Positions 30,388-39,224 of a stretch of DNA of 64,000 nt are shown one piece after another. Positions within the stretch are counted from its first letter, which is position 1. Each line of letters begins with the position of its first letter. The stretch comes from Candidatus Poribacteria bacterium (GTDB lineage Bacteria > Poribacteria > WGA-4E > WGA-3G): NCBI GenBank assembly GCA_028818705.1, contig JAPPNJ010000188.1, positions 1 to 64,000 of the forward strand, written 5' to 3'. A program made the position numbers and the translations under genes. The notes below the pieces were generated by a model. The model was not told the DNA's origin and did no database searches. It saw only the letters and a program-made list of their open reading frames with translations.

Positions 30388-31737
30388 ATGGAAGTTGTTC
30401 CACTACTCCCTTACCTGATCAGTTTGACAGGTCTACTCATCTTGTCCGGCTTTTTTTCCGGATCCGAGACTGCTTTGTCTGCGCTCACCCAAGTGCAAAT
30501 TGAGCGTTTCCGTTACGAAAGAGGCGGAACCTCGGCTATCGTCAGTTTCGTTGATAACCCACGCAGATTATTTATTACCGTTCTGCTCGGTAATAACCTC
30601 GTAAACGTCTCGTTTGCAATCCTCATGTTGTGGCTCATTAAGCGAGTACTGCCCGATAGTACGGAAGTGCTCCAATTTGCCACAGCCACAGTCTTTAGCG
30701 TCATTCTCATGCTTATCTTTGGCGAGATGGCTCCAAAGACTTACGCAATTAAGCACGCAGAAACCTTTGCCAAAATAACAGCACCACCTTTGTGGATATT
30801 TTCGATCTGTATTTCACCACTACGAGCACTACTGCGTCGCATCATCGACTTCCTCATTCCTATATTTACAGGACACACGCCAGATACCGAACATCTCACT
30901 GCCACAGACTTCAAAGAGATTGTCAACACCTACCACGAGGAGGCACTTCCCGAGGACGAACGGGAAATTGTGAGCAATATTCTCGAATTGCGCGATATTG
31001 AAGCAAGAGAGATTATGGTCCCACGAACTGAAGTCGTTGCAGCGTCCACATCCAACACAATTCAAGAAACCTTAAAACAGGCGAAGGAATCCGGATTCTC
31101 ACGCATTCCTGTCTATCAGGACCAGATCGACAATATTTGTGGAATTTTCTACGTCAAAGACTTGCCTCTCTGGCGTCACGCTGCAGTCAATTCCCTTACG
31201 CTTGATGCTTTCCTCGAAAAACGGAATACAATCCATAACGCTCCATCTAATGCCCCTCTTATCCGAGAACCTATTTTGGTGCTCGAAACCCGTAAAATCG
31301 GAGAACTACTGCTACAACTCAAAAGCGAAAAAACAAAAATGGCGATTCTCTTAGATGAATATGGTGGCGTTTCAGGTGCCGTTACAACCGAAGACATCGT
31401 CGAACAGGTAGTTGGCGACATCATTGATGAACACGATAGAGACGAACCGTTACCTGATTTCGTTAAACACTCCGCAGCCCCATTGTTACTCGAAGTTTCC
31501 GGTCGGATGAGTATTCGAGAACTTAACCAGCAATTCAACGAATTAAAACTGAACGAAGATGATGCCGACACTATCGGCGGTTATGCTTTCGGGCTTTTTG
31601 GCAGAATCCCATCAGTCGGGGAATCATACACCGATGAGAACGGTATCAAATTTGAAATCAACACTACAGAAGGTAATGTTATCACAAGCTTATTTATCAG
31701 GTTACCACTCGTCCGACAAACCGACGCAGAAACGTAA
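30388..31737 (+). CDS. CNNM/CorC (HlyC) family membrane protein
   Basis: The 449-residue protein has the usual three parts. The first is a DUF21 membrane domain with about four hydrophobic segments (opening LLPYLISLTGLLILSGFFSGSETALSAL). The second is a pair of CBS domains, the first opening IMVPRTEVVAAS, with SGFSRIPVYQDQIDNICGIFYVKDL and ILLDEYGGVSGAVTTEDIVEQVVGDI. The third is a C-terminal CorC_HlyC domain. Relatives act in magnesium/cobalt efflux or homeostasis; the older hemolysin label is not well supported. A paralogue follows 41 bases downstream. Confidence 0.93.
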   Translation: MEVVPLLPYLISLTGLLILSGFFSGSETALSALTQVQIERFRYERGGTSAIVSFVDNPRRLFITVLLGNNLVNVSFAILMLWLIKRVLPDSTEVLQFATATVFSVILMLIFGEMAPKTYAIKHAETFAKITAPPLWIFSICISPLRALLRRIIDFLIPIFTGHTPDTEHLTATDFKEIVNTYHEEALPEDEREIVSNILELRDIEAREIMVPRTEVVAASTSNTIQETLKQAKESGFSRIPVYQDQIDNICGIFYVKDLPLWRHAAVNSLTLDAFLEKRNTIHNAPSNAPLIREPILVLETRKIGELLLQLKSEKTKMAILLDEYGGVSGAVTTEDIVEQVVGDIIDEHDRDEPLPDFVKHSAAPLLLEVSGRMSIRELNQQFNELKLNEDDADTIGGYAFGLFGRIPSVGESYTDENGIKFEINTTEGNVITSLFIRLPLVRQTDAET

Positions 31738-31778
31738 CAACAATTAGGCTTTCGCACCTTATAAACACAAGTAATTAA

Positions 31779-33191
31779 TTGAAAATTCTACTATTATGCC
31801 TCTTTTTAATAGGTGCCAGCGGTACAGCACAAATCGCAGTGCTCAGTTCATTCGCGATTGCCATACTCATCTGTCTTGTCCTATCAGCTTTCTACTCTGG
31901 TTCAGAGACGGCTCTCGTATCGGTTAATAAAATCCGACTCAATCAACTTGCTGAATCCGAGGATACCAAAGCGAACATTGTCCGTCGCTTAGTTGAATCT
32001 CCGCAACGGATGCTCGCCCTCACCTTAGTTGGAACGAATCTCGCAAATGTACTCCTTGCACAACTCGGCGAGGGAATCGTTGCACGAGGCCTCCCGAATC
32101 TCACGGTAAGCCTACAGGGATTAATTGCCACTGCTGGTATAACGGCACTCCTTCTGATTTTTGGAGAGATCCTACCCAAAACCATTTTTCGTGTCAGAGC
32201 CAATACCTTAGCAATACGCTACGCCTACCAGCTAAGGGTCTCTGAAGTAATCTTAGCACCTCTTATCTATCTCGTCCAAAATGTGACACAATTCCTCATC
32301 ACGCTCATAGACAGAAACGCACGCAGACAAAGTCCCGATGCGCAACGTGAAGAGTTACGCCTCCTCGCATTCATCGGCGAGCGCTCCGGGAATCTACTCA
32401 CAGATCAGCGTCGGATGATTCATAGCCTGCTCAATCTTCAAGATCGCACAGTTGCCCAAGTCATGGTGCCTCTTGTCGATATCGTCGCCATCGAAAAAAA
32501 CACTAAATGCGAAGATTTCTTGCAAATCGCTGCCGACTCCGGCTTTTCGAGAATTCCCGTCTACGAAGAACAAATCTATAACATCATTGGAATCGTTAAC
32601 CTCTTAGATGTTATTTACGACGATGTCGCATCAGAAATTCCTGACGACAACTCAAGTTTTCTGACAAAAGACAAAGAACTGAACCATCCCAATCAATCGA
32701 AAAAAGCGGACAACCAACCTGAAACAGTCGAACCGTTCATCCGCACAGCCTTGCACTTCGTCCCCGAGTCAAAAAATATTAATGCTCTTCTCAAAGAGAT
32801 TCAAGATACTCGGCACACCATGGTATTCGCTGTCGATGAATACGGTGGCACCGTTGGACTGGTCACTGTCGAAGACCTTGTCGAAGAAATCGTCGGTGAA
32901 TTCGCCGATGAACGTGACGAACCCGATCTCATCCGTTTAATTACACCCAAGATCCTCGAATGCGACGGAAGAACCGAAGTCAGCCTACTCAAAGAACAAC
33001 ATGGACTCGTTATCCCTGAAGGAGACTACGAGACCATCGCTGGCTATATTTTCGAACGGACCGGGACAATCCCCAAAGTGGGAACCGAACTCACTTTACG
33101 CGATTTGGTTATTACAGTTACAAATACTGATGCGCGTGCTATCCGCAAAATTCAGATCCGACGAAAAATCGGAACCTTTAATAAGTCTTGA
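31779..33191 (+). CDS. CNNM/CorC (HlyC) family membrane protein, second copy
   Basis: The 470-residue paralogue of the preceding gene shows DUF21 (AIAILICLVLSAFYSGSETALVSV), CBS repeats (VMVPLVDIVAIEK, SGFSRIPVYEEQIYNIIGIVNLLD, FAVDEYGGTVGLVTVEDLVEEIVGEF) and a CorC C-terminal domain. It carries a longer, hydrophilic insert between the two CBS repeats (about 290-325) and a longer N-terminal hydrophobic leader. The start is a TTG at 31779; a later start would shorten only this leader. Tandem copies suggest the two may form a heteromer. Confidence 0.92.
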   Translation: MKILLLCLFLIGASGTAQIAVLSSFAIAILICLVLSAFYSGSETALVSVNKIRLNQLAESEDTKANIVRRLVESPQRMLALTLVGTNLANVLLAQLGEGIVARGLPNLTVSLQGLIATAGITALLLIFGEILPKTIFRVRANTLAIRYAYQLRVSEVILAPLIYLVQNVTQFLITLIDRNARRQSPDAQREELRLLAFIGERSGNLLTDQRRMIHSLLNLQDRTVAQVMVPLVDIVAIEKNTKCEDFLQIAADSGFSRIPVYEEQIYNIIGIVNLLDVIYDDVASEIPDDNSSFLTKDKELNHPNQSKKADNQPETVEPFIRTALHFVPESKNINALLKEIQDTRHTMVFAVDEYGGTVGLVTVEDLVEEIVGEFADERDEPDLIRLITPKILECDGRTEVSLLKEQHGLVIPEGDYETIAGYIFERTGTIPKVGTELTLRDLVITVTNTDARAIRKIQIRRKIGTFNKS

Positions 33192-33232
33192 TCATATTCA
33201 CAGAAGGTATAGAATTAAGTCCGGCAACACCC

Positions 33233-33985
33233 TTAGAGAATGCCCAGTGGTGGCATCACAACAATTTCCTCAGTCACCATACCAGACGGCTGTTGGCAAA
33301 CCGAGACAACTGTATCTGCCACATGTTCAGGCTTAAGCATCTGTTCAAAGTCTGGATGTTGCGGAATTTCGTCCCAAAACGGCGTATGCACCGAACCCGG
33401 TAGCACAGCAGTAACCCGAATATTCTGCTGACGAACTTCACTGGCTAAAACCTTTGTAAACGCCAACGCACCTGCTTTCGCAGCACAGTACGCACTTGAT
33501 GCCTCAAATGGAACCTTCGCCGCGATTGATAAGACATTAATAATCTGTCCGCTGCCTTGCACCAACATTGGCGAAAGCGCGGACTGCGTACAAAGATAAA
33601 TCGCTCTCAAATTAGAATCAATCACCGTATCCCAATCGTTCGGAGCGAAATCGACGACCGGTCCGAAACGACCGATACCGGCATTGTTAACCAAAATATC
33701 CAAACGCTCGTAAACATTCAGCGTCCTTTGGACAAGCCCCTCCACAGCTGCTGCGTCGGTTACATCTGTAGGAACAGCAAGTGCTTCAGAGCCACTCGCT
33801 TTAAGACTCACTACCACCTCTTCAAGCGTCTCACGTGTTCGAGCAGCAAGCACAACCTTCGCCCCTGCCGCAGCCAAACCAAACGCGATCGCTTTACCAA
33901 TCCCTTTTGATCCTCCGGTAATCACTGCGACTTTTCCGTCCAGTGTATCTATATCTCTCTGACTAAGGTCAGTAGGAGGAACCAT
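33233..33985 (-). CDS. Short-chain dehydrogenase/reductase (SDR)
   Basis: This 250-residue classical SDR has the cofactor loop TGGSKGIGKAIA, the NNAGIG motif, and the catalytic Ser and YxxxK (INVLSIAA and SSAYCAAKAGA). An Arg-containing AARTR after the second strand suggests NADPH. It is the last gene of the minus-strand set containing a PTPS fusion and folE, so sepiapterin-reductase or dihydropteridine-reductase-like activity is an attractive inference; it could equally be a FabG-like enzyme. The ATG at 33985 follows GGAGGTG. Confidence 0.88.
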   Translation of the reverse strand: MVPPTDLSQRDIDTLDGKVAVITGGSKGIGKAIAFGLAAAGAKVVLAARTRETLEEVVVSLKASGSEALAVPTDVTDAAAVEGLVQRTLNVYERLDILVNNAGIGRFGPVVDFAPNDWDTVIDSNLRAIYLCTQSALSPMLVQGSGQIINVLSIAAKVPFEASSAYCAAKAGALAFTKVLASEVRQQNIRVTAVLPGSVHTPFWDEIPQHPDFEQMLKPEHVADTVVSVCQQPSGMVTEEIVVMPPLGIL

Positions 33986-34083
33986 GTTCACCTCCGCATT
34001 ACGGCTTTACGCTTGAACGCTATGTTAATTGGACATCTACAAGAACAATAGGAGCACGTTTTAGGGAACGCTTGCAAAGTACA

Positions 34084-34668
34084 TCAGGATATCTGGATAC
34101 ACCGCAAAAATTCTGCACGCGTTGCACTATCATCGCGGAACGTTCCTCGCATGACATTCGTTGTCATCTTCGGGGCTTGTTTTTGCACACCACGCGCCAT
34201 CATACACAGATGTTGTCCCTCTATCACCACAGCAACACCACGCGGCTCAAGCGCAGTTTCCAGTGCTTCAGCAATCTCCCGTGTGAGTCGCTCCTGGACC
34301 TGTAAACGCCGAGAAAACATATCTACGAGGCGCGGAATTTTACTCAAACCAACAATCCGGTTCCGTGGGAGATAACCAACGTGACACCTACCCCAAAATG
34401 GAAGGATATGATGCTCGCAAAGGCTGTAAAACTCAATATCCTTGACAATCACCATTTCATCATAATTTTCGTCAAAGATAGCTTCATTCAAGATTTTATC
34501 AACATTTTGATGATAGCCGCTTGTTAGAAACTGCATCGCTTTGGCGGCACGGCTCGGTGTTTTCACTAAACCTTGACGATTCGGATCTTCGCCTAAATTT
34601 TTAAGAAGATCGGTGAAAAGCCCCTCTAATTCTGGTTTAAACTCCATTATGTTAAAATGTGTCTCCAT
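34084..34668 (-). CDS. folE: GTP cyclohydrolase I
   Basis: FolE converts GTP to 7,8-dihydroneopterin triphosphate, the first step of folate, biopterin and related pathways. The 194 residues show the zinc ligands in SLCEHHILPF and GQHLCMMARGV, the substrate block GLSKIPRLVDMFSRRLQVQERLT, and TRAEFL at the end. It lies 39 bases downstream of the PTPS fusion, whose substrate it makes, and upstream of an SDR. Confidence 0.96.
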   Translation of the reverse strand: METHFNIMEFKPELEGLFTDLLKNLGEDPNRQGLVKTPSRAAKAMQFLTSGYHQNVDKILNEAIFDENYDEMVIVKDIEFYSLCEHHILPFWGRCHVGYLPRNRIVGLSKIPRLVDMFSRRLQVQERLTREIAEALETALEPRGVAVVIEGQHLCMMARGVQKQAPKMTTNVMRGTFRDDSATRAEFLRCIQIS

Positions 34669-34707
34669 TGCGCTGTTTTTAGCCGCGCTTGCTGGGTAAA
34701 AAATATA

Positions 34708-35535
34708 TCACTCGCCGTAGTAGTCGAAATGATTTTTTGGCGTTTCCCGTAAACGAAGGCGGTATAAAGCCACTGGACGCAAATTCGGCTCTAAGACATC
34801 CCATAACACTTTGACGAAGTTCTCCGAAGTCGGATTAAGTCTTTCAAACTCTGGGGTGTCAAGATTCAGATGTTTGTAATCAAATCGAGTGTAAACTTGT
34901 TTCTGAACAACTTCGTCAAGAAAATCCAACCCAGCAACCAATCCAGTCCTCGGATCTACCTCCCCTTTTACAGTAACCTCAAGGACATAGTTATGACCAT
35001 GCCCCGCAGGATTATTACATTTTCCAAAGACATCTCGATTTTCCTCGTCACTAAGGACATGGCTGTGCAGGCGGTGGGCAGAACTGAATTCGTAGACTTT
35101 GGTAAGGTAAACCATCTGTTCTTCTCCATAATAGTCGGCAAAATTTGCTGCACTCTCATAGAGCCGCACCTTGTGCAACATTCCATCTGGCAGAGAAGGC
35201 AAAAGCCGTCGCCAAATTTCAATAGAAATGTTCTCGCATGTCGGCTGGAGCTGTGGATTATTTGCGAAAACTGGATGTTGACTGTTCAGGTGCTTGTGAT
35301 CGTAATTGGCAAGTACTTCCCTTTTCAACAAGGCATCTAAAGTTACTAAATTAATAACCATGCCGTCATCTGCATCCACCTTACCTTTCACCATGACTTC
35401 AAGCACATAGTTATGTCCGTGACTATTTGGATTCGCAGCAGCACCAAACAGGTTGAAGTTTTCGGCGTTGCTCAATTCAGGAATACGATTATAGTGTGAT
35501 GCTTCAAACGCGGTCTGTCGGGTTAAGTAATACAT
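34708..35535 (-). CDS. Tandem-fused 6-pyruvoyltetrahydropterin synthase (PTPS/QueD superfamily)
   Basis: The 275 residues hold two complete PTPS domains (about 1-138 and 141-275), where the family normally has one of 120-150. Domain 2 opens like animal PTPS (FGKCNNPAGHGHNYVLEV). Both keep the three zinc-ligand histidines (14, 39, 41; 154, 179, 181) and the substrate Glu (127; 264). Domain 1 has Ala33 where the catalytic Cys is expected but keeps Asp79-His80. Domain 2 keeps Cys173 and Asp219 but has Tyr220 in place of the His. The catalytic residues are thus split between halves. It is upstream of folE. Confidence 0.93.
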   Translation of the reverse strand: MYYLTRQTAFEASHYNRIPELSNAENFNLFGAAANPNSHGHNYVLEVMVKGKVDADDGMVINLVTLDALLKREVLANYDHKHLNSQHPVFANNPQLQPTCENISIEIWRRLLPSLPDGMLHKVRLYESAANFADYYGEEQMVYLTKVYEFSSAHRLHSHVLSDEENRDVFGKCNNPAGHGHNYVLEVTVKGEVDPRTGLVAGLDFLDEVVQKQVYTRFDYKHLNLDTPEFERLNPTSENFVKVLWDVLEPNLRPVALYRLRLRETPKNHFDYYGE

Positions 35536-35570
35536 CGGTTTTTATACCGTTCCGCTGTCCGTTCAAGGGG

Positions 35571-35864
35571 CTACGAGTGATCCCGCGGTGGGACTACAAG
35601 TTCATCATCTACAGACTCATATTGAACTGCCATAACCCATTCACCCGTTCCTCGTAACTGGACGTTGCACTTTTTCAGCCATTCAACTAAAGTGACACGA
35701 TCGCGGGCTTCCCATTCGCAAACCATCCGTCCCGAGAGCGTATCACACAAAACTCGGATATTGCTCACCTCAGCGTTTTCTTCCTCTTTGAAACGCCTTA
35801 GCAATCGAGCAACATCTTGACGGGTCATGCAAGCAATAACATGGGCAGAAACAAATTTAGGCAT
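35571..35864 (-). CDS. Small protein, probable ferredoxin-like (dimeric alpha-beta barrel) fold
   Basis: The 97-residue protein lacks any motif that I can name with certainty. Its pattern (a strand with KFVSAHVIACMTRQD, a helix with ARLLRRFKEEENAEV, then VSNIRVLCDT, GRMVCEWEA, and a helix VTLVEWLKKCNV) recalls small DUF4242/DUF3303-type proteins. It is the first gene of the pterin operon (35 bases before the PTPS gene), so a role linked to pterin use is possible but unproven. Confidence 0.65.
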   Translation of the reverse strand: MPKFVSAHVIACMTRQDVARLLRRFKEEENAEVSNIRVLCDTLSGRMVCEWEARDRVTLVEWLKKCNVQLRGTGEWVMAVQYESVDDELVVPPRDHS

Positions 35865-35899
35865 TTTTCTAAGTATAGTCTCTTACTCCTATTTATCCG

Positions 35900-35956
35900 T
35901 TTTGACCATCAACCCATGCCTTTCCATAGTGTATCAAGGCGAGTTGATGGTCAAAA
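35900..35956. repeat. Long perfect hairpin upstream of the pterin operon
   Basis: A perfect 14-bp inverted repeat (TTTTGACCATCAAC at 35900-35913 and its complement at 35943-35956) encloses an inner GCCTT/AAGGC stem. There is no T-run on either strand, so it is not a plain terminator. It sits 36 bases upstream of the operon start and could be an operator, an mRNA leader structure or a small repeat. The rest of the 35865-36102 gap shows nothing else. Confidence 0.6.
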
Positions 35957-36102
35957 GATTAACAGTCTTTGATTAAATTCGCGAAATAGCGAAGGATTCC
36001 ACCGTTTTAATGCTGGTCCCTTAGAAATTCCTTCACCCTAAAAACGACCTATTTTCAAACCACGGACAAAAACAGACGAGGTGCCCATAGCTAAAACGAC
36101 AG

Positions 36103-36969
36103 TTAGTCGCGTGCGATAGGTGCACCGACGATATTCCCCCATTCCGTCCAACTCCCATCATAGTTGCGGACTTTCTCATAACCGAGTAGGTACTTCAACA
36201 CGAACCATGTGTGTGATGAACGTTCGCCAATACGACAATAGGCGATTGTTTCTCTACCCTCATCAACGCCTGCACCACCGTAAATGGCTTGGAGCTCGTC
36301 GTAAGACTTAAAAGTCCCATCTTCAGCAACTGCCGTCGCCCACGGGATATTCGCGGCACCCGGGATATGTCCGCCGCGTTGCGCCGTCTCGTTCATGCCA
36401 GGGGGCGCAATGACTTCACCCGTAAATTCGGCAGGTGAACGGACATCGACAAGGTTAACACTCCCTTCTGCAAGCGTGGATATAACATTGAGCATTGTGG
36501 CACGGACATTGTCATCAGGAAATTTCGCCTGATACCCAGTACTGGCATAGTCAGGAATATCGGTAACAAGTGCTCTGCCTTCATCAACCCACTTCTGACG
36601 ACCGCCATTCATTACCTTGAGCTGGCTTTCGTCGTGCCCGTAGTAGCGGAATTGCCACAAGGCATACGTCGCGAACCAATTGTTATTATCGCCATAGAAG
36701 ATGACCGTTGTATCATTAGCGATACCACTGTCATTGCAGAGTGCTTCAAATTGCTCTTTCGTGAGAATATCACGTCGAACTTGGTCACACAATTGCGTCT
36801 GCCAATTCAACCCAACCGCGCCAGCGATATGCCCTTCAGCATACGCCGACGTATCAACATCAACTTCAAGCAATCGAATTTCACCACCACCACCAGCGTA
36901 TTCAAGACTACCGTATTCAGCCACCCATTCTGTACTCACCAAAACATCAGGATTTGCATAATCAGCCAT
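36103..36969 (-). CDS. Two-domain sulfurtransferase (rhodanese / thiosulfate sulfurtransferase)
   Basis: Rhodaneses move sulfane sulfur from thiosulfate or mercaptopyruvate to an acceptor. The 288 residues comprise an inactive N-terminal rhodanese domain (around VIFYGDNNNWFATYALWQ) and a C-terminal active domain with CRIGERSSHTWF. This six-residue loop (CRIGER) fits thiosulfate rather than mercaptopyruvate donors. No signal peptide is seen. It stands alone behind a perfect promoter. Confidence 0.93.
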   Translation of the reverse strand: MADYANPDVLVSTEWVAEYGSLEYAGGGGEIRLLEVDVDTSAYAEGHIAGAVGLNWQTQLCDQVRRDILTKEQFEALCNDSGIANDTTVIFYGDNNNWFATYALWQFRYYGHDESQLKVMNGGRQKWVDEGRALVTDIPDYASTGYQAKFPDDNVRATMLNVISTLAEGSVNLVDVRSPAEFTGEVIAPPGMNETAQRGGHIPGAANIPWATAVAEDGTFKSYDELQAIYGGAGVDEGRETIAYCRIGERSSHTWFVLKYLLGYEKVRNYDGSWTEWGNIVGAPIARD

Positions 36970-37063
36970 TTTTGTGATAAGCCTCCTTATTGTATTCTTA
37001 CTTATTAAGACTTCTTACTATGGGCATACAAATCGCGCCCTAAAATAGCAATTTCTTTTTTAT

Positions 37064-37092
37064 ATTATACATATCTAAGCACGGTTTGTCAA
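37064..37092 (-). promoter_or_regulatory. Perfect-consensus promoter of the rhodanese gene
   Basis: On the minus strand, TTGACA (37087-37092) and TATAAT (37064-37069) lie exactly 17 bases apart, which gives a leader of about 90 bases before the ATG at 36969. Confidence 0.85.
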
Positions 37093-37127
37093 ACAGAAAT
37101 GCGATTTTGCTCCATTTACTAACATTT

Positions 37128-37167
37128 TAAAAATAAAAAAGCCGCGCCAATTTCTTGACGCGGCTTA
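37128..37167 (-). terminator. Rho-independent terminator after the TonB-like/DUF4159 locus
   Basis: On the minus strand a GC-rich stem (AAGCCGCG with CGCGGCTT, loop of 12) is followed by a long T-run corresponding to plus-strand A's at 37128-37140. It lies about 40 bases after the DUF4159 stop at 37207. Confidence 0.85.
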
Positions 37168-37206
37168 CTATTGATCAATAGTTACATGCTTAACTTCATA
37201 CGACTG

Positions 37207-38001
37207 CTACAACTGATCCGCGGCCGCGGGTGCTGTTTTCGGTGCGCGGTCTATGTCGCCATCAGCGAGGGTGTCTGCAGGAACGTAATTACTGTAATCC
37301 GAGATATTCCCATGAGTTACCGCGTAAATCACAATGTTAACGAGTTGTCGCGCCGCAGCAGGTGCGAATTCATCTAAAATCTTATTCCGGTCCTGATAGT
37401 GACCAAAGAACGGTTTCTGCACCGCACCATCCATCACATGTATCATAGCCTCTGTATCAACGAGAACAGCCAATCGGTCGTCGATGAAAACGCCCTGTAA
37501 TTGACTATAGGGACCGTGATGAAGAACCGTAGACCCAATTTTCCGGACAGGAAAACGGAGGGGTCCGTTCAATTCATAGAAACTATTGTAAATCTCATGG
37601 TCCTGAGGGATAGTCGACAAGTGATATTCAGGAAGAATTTGACGCAAAACACGCAGCGCGGGTTGCATCGCTAATTCAGTGTTTCCGTGCGTGGGCATAT
37701 AGATGAACCCACCGCGATTGATAACATATTCACGAATCCGCTGCGCTTCCCGATCAGTATAACCAAAGGAAGGGCGATCTCCACTCACCTGCCAGACAGC
37801 ACTACTAAGCAAGCCGTTACCCTGCATCTTCACTGCAGACTTCGGCACAGGTTCCATGAAGATAATCGGTGATTCAAAAAATGCTGCATCCGTAATTTGG
37901 ACCGCATCCACGAGTTGTGTTTGGATGCCAGTGTGTCCATTCAGCGACTGGACTAAATAGGGCAGACCTGCCCCGAATCGGAGATGTCCGATACCGCTGC
38001 C
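37207..38001 (-). pseudogene. DUF4159 domain cut off from its N-terminal part by an in-frame TGA
   Basis: The reading frame from 38001 to 37207 is open and in the same frame as the gene ending at 38002, from which only a TGA separates it. It begins GSGIGHLRFGAGLPYLVQ and continues as a DUF4159 domain (VDAVQITDAAFFESPIIFM, GGFIYMPTHGN, HEIYNSFYELNGPL), with a low-complexity end. The only conventional start near is a GTG at 37911, which would delete the first strands of the domain and has no clear ribosome site. I therefore read the two parts as one gene split by a nonsense codon, a sequencing error or read-through. Confidence 0.7.
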
Positions 38002-38799
38002 TCATATATCAAGGTTCGGATGCAACGGATCATCAAGACGAACAAGATTGAGACTGCCAATAAGCTCTGTACCACGTCCCTGAATGATAGCACCCGGGGT
38101 CCCTTTCGGGAGCGATGGCACACCATTACCTAAAACCATGTTCTCTGTTACGTCTGACAAGGATGAATTGATGTTTGCAGCACCCGCACCCTCTACGAGT
38201 GCACTTAACTTGCCACGGCTCTGCGTCCGTCCTTGCCCATAACCTGATCCAGAACCGAAAGCACCACGTCCAGTGCCATTACCTAAACCATCACCAACAC
38301 CGGCACTTATACCATCCGTAATATTCCCTTCACTGGGCAAACCTGCGGCGGGTAACGCATCTGACGTTGTCGGTAGTTGCGCAGCAGTTGTCAGGGGTTG
38401 TGCGGTATGCTGGAGAATCGGAGACGCACTGGGAACTTTAACCTGCTGTCCTCTTGGTGCCGCTGGTGCCCCACCCATTAAGGACGCTGCGGGTGCCGCT
38501 GTTGCAGACGACCGTGCTGTCCGTGCGAGCGTTGTGCGACGCGGCGTTGTCTCAGTTTCTGGAACCACCTTTAAATCCGGCGGAACAGGGGTTGGTAAAA
38601 CTACCTCTTGCTTAGCCACAACATCCCTTTTCGCAGCCTGCGGTGGTGTAACAATGAAAAAACTCAGATCGATGGTATCTTGGACCTTCACTTGTTTAAC
38701 TGAAATAGCGACGTACCCTACAATAACTGCAAGGCAGACGTGGACAATCAGTGATACCACCCATGAGAGATGTATACGGCGCGATTTCATGAGACGCAC
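38002..38799 (-). CDS. TonB-like membrane-anchored protein, N-terminal part of a DUF4159 protein
   Basis: The 265 residues have a short basic start, one transmembrane segment (LSWVVSLIVHVCLAVIVGYV), then a Pro/Thr/Ala-rich and Gly-rich stretch like that of TonB-type energy transducers (TPPQAAKRDVV, VLPTPVPPDLKVVPE). It ends in the segment LNLVRLDDPLHPNLDI and a TGA. The next codons in the same frame encode a DUF4159 domain. The protein would be anchored in the inner membrane with its C-terminus in the periplasm. Alone it lacks any recognisable functional domain. Confidence 0.75.
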   Translation of the reverse strand: MRLMKSRRIHLSWVVSLIVHVCLAVIVGYVAISVKQVKVQDTIDLSFFIVTPPQAAKRDVVAKQEVVLPTPVPPDLKVVPETETTPRRTTLARTARSSATAAPAASLMGGAPAAPRGQQVKVPSASPILQHTAQPLTTAAQLPTTSDALPAAGLPSEGNITDGISAGVGDGLGNGTGRGAFGSGSGYGQGRTQSRGKLSALVEGAGAANINSSLSDVTENMVLGNGVPSLPKGTPGAIIQGRGTELIGSLNLVRLDDPLHPNLDI

Positions 38800-38815
38800 C
38801 TCCTGTGTGTTTAAG

Positions 38816-38890
38816 GGTTAGGAGACTAACATCTGCTTTTTCTGTCGTTTATATTAACACCCGTCCAATGTCCGTTAGGTCAGAAAAAGC
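38816..38890. repeat. Pair of short inverted repeats upstream of the TonB-like gene
   Basis: A small hairpin GTTAG-GAGA-CTAAC (38816-38829) is followed by a perfect 10-bp inverted repeat, GCTTTTTCTG at 38835-38844 with its complement at 38881-38890. They lie within 100 bases of the gene start and could form a leader structure. Confidence 0.4.
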
Positions 38891-38965
38891 CCCTCTCTGC
38901 TGTTAAAGACACAATTTTAAGGTAGAAAGGGTGCATAATTACAAAAAATAAAAGAAAATTGAATT

Positions 38966-39070
38966 TTATAGTAGATCCCGAAAATAAATTCACACTTTCG
39001 TTCCCCGGTAGGCGAGGTTTCCTAACCTCGCCGGTACAGAGTGTGCAATTAATTATGAAATCTACTATAA
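38966..39070. repeat. MITE-like palindromic repeat, copy 1
   Basis: The 105-bp element has perfect 11-bp terminal inverted repeats (TTATAGTAGAT) and a central palindrome, GGCGAGGTT-TCCT-AACCTCGCC, at 39011-39032. The same design recurs at 43340-43400, 56659-56786 and 62466-62588. It has no coding capacity. Confidence 0.75.
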
Positions 39071-39195
39071 TTCAAAAACAGCATACTACTTGCACATATT
39101 TATCAAAGAAGAACCTTTCTTTGAAGATACACCAAGCTGATAACCCAACGATTTAACTGAACGTATTTTCTAAATGTTTACATCAAACCCACACT

Positions 39196-39224
39196 ATATT
39201 AACAACTTCTGCACTATTTGTCAA
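39196..39224 (-). promoter_or_regulatory. Promoter-like site between the redox and TonB-like loci
   Basis: On the minus strand, TTGACA (39219-39224) and TAATAT (39196-39201) are 17 bases apart. It points toward the TonB-like gene about 400 bases away, through the MITE copy. The remainder of 38891-39337 shows nothing else. Confidence 0.45.

Noticed and set aside
37207..38799. Genome-wide recoding of TGA as a sense codon
   Set aside because: TGA acts as a normal stop for other genes in the window, for example the HpcH/HpaI aldolase and the lone response regulator; only this one locus has an internal TGA.
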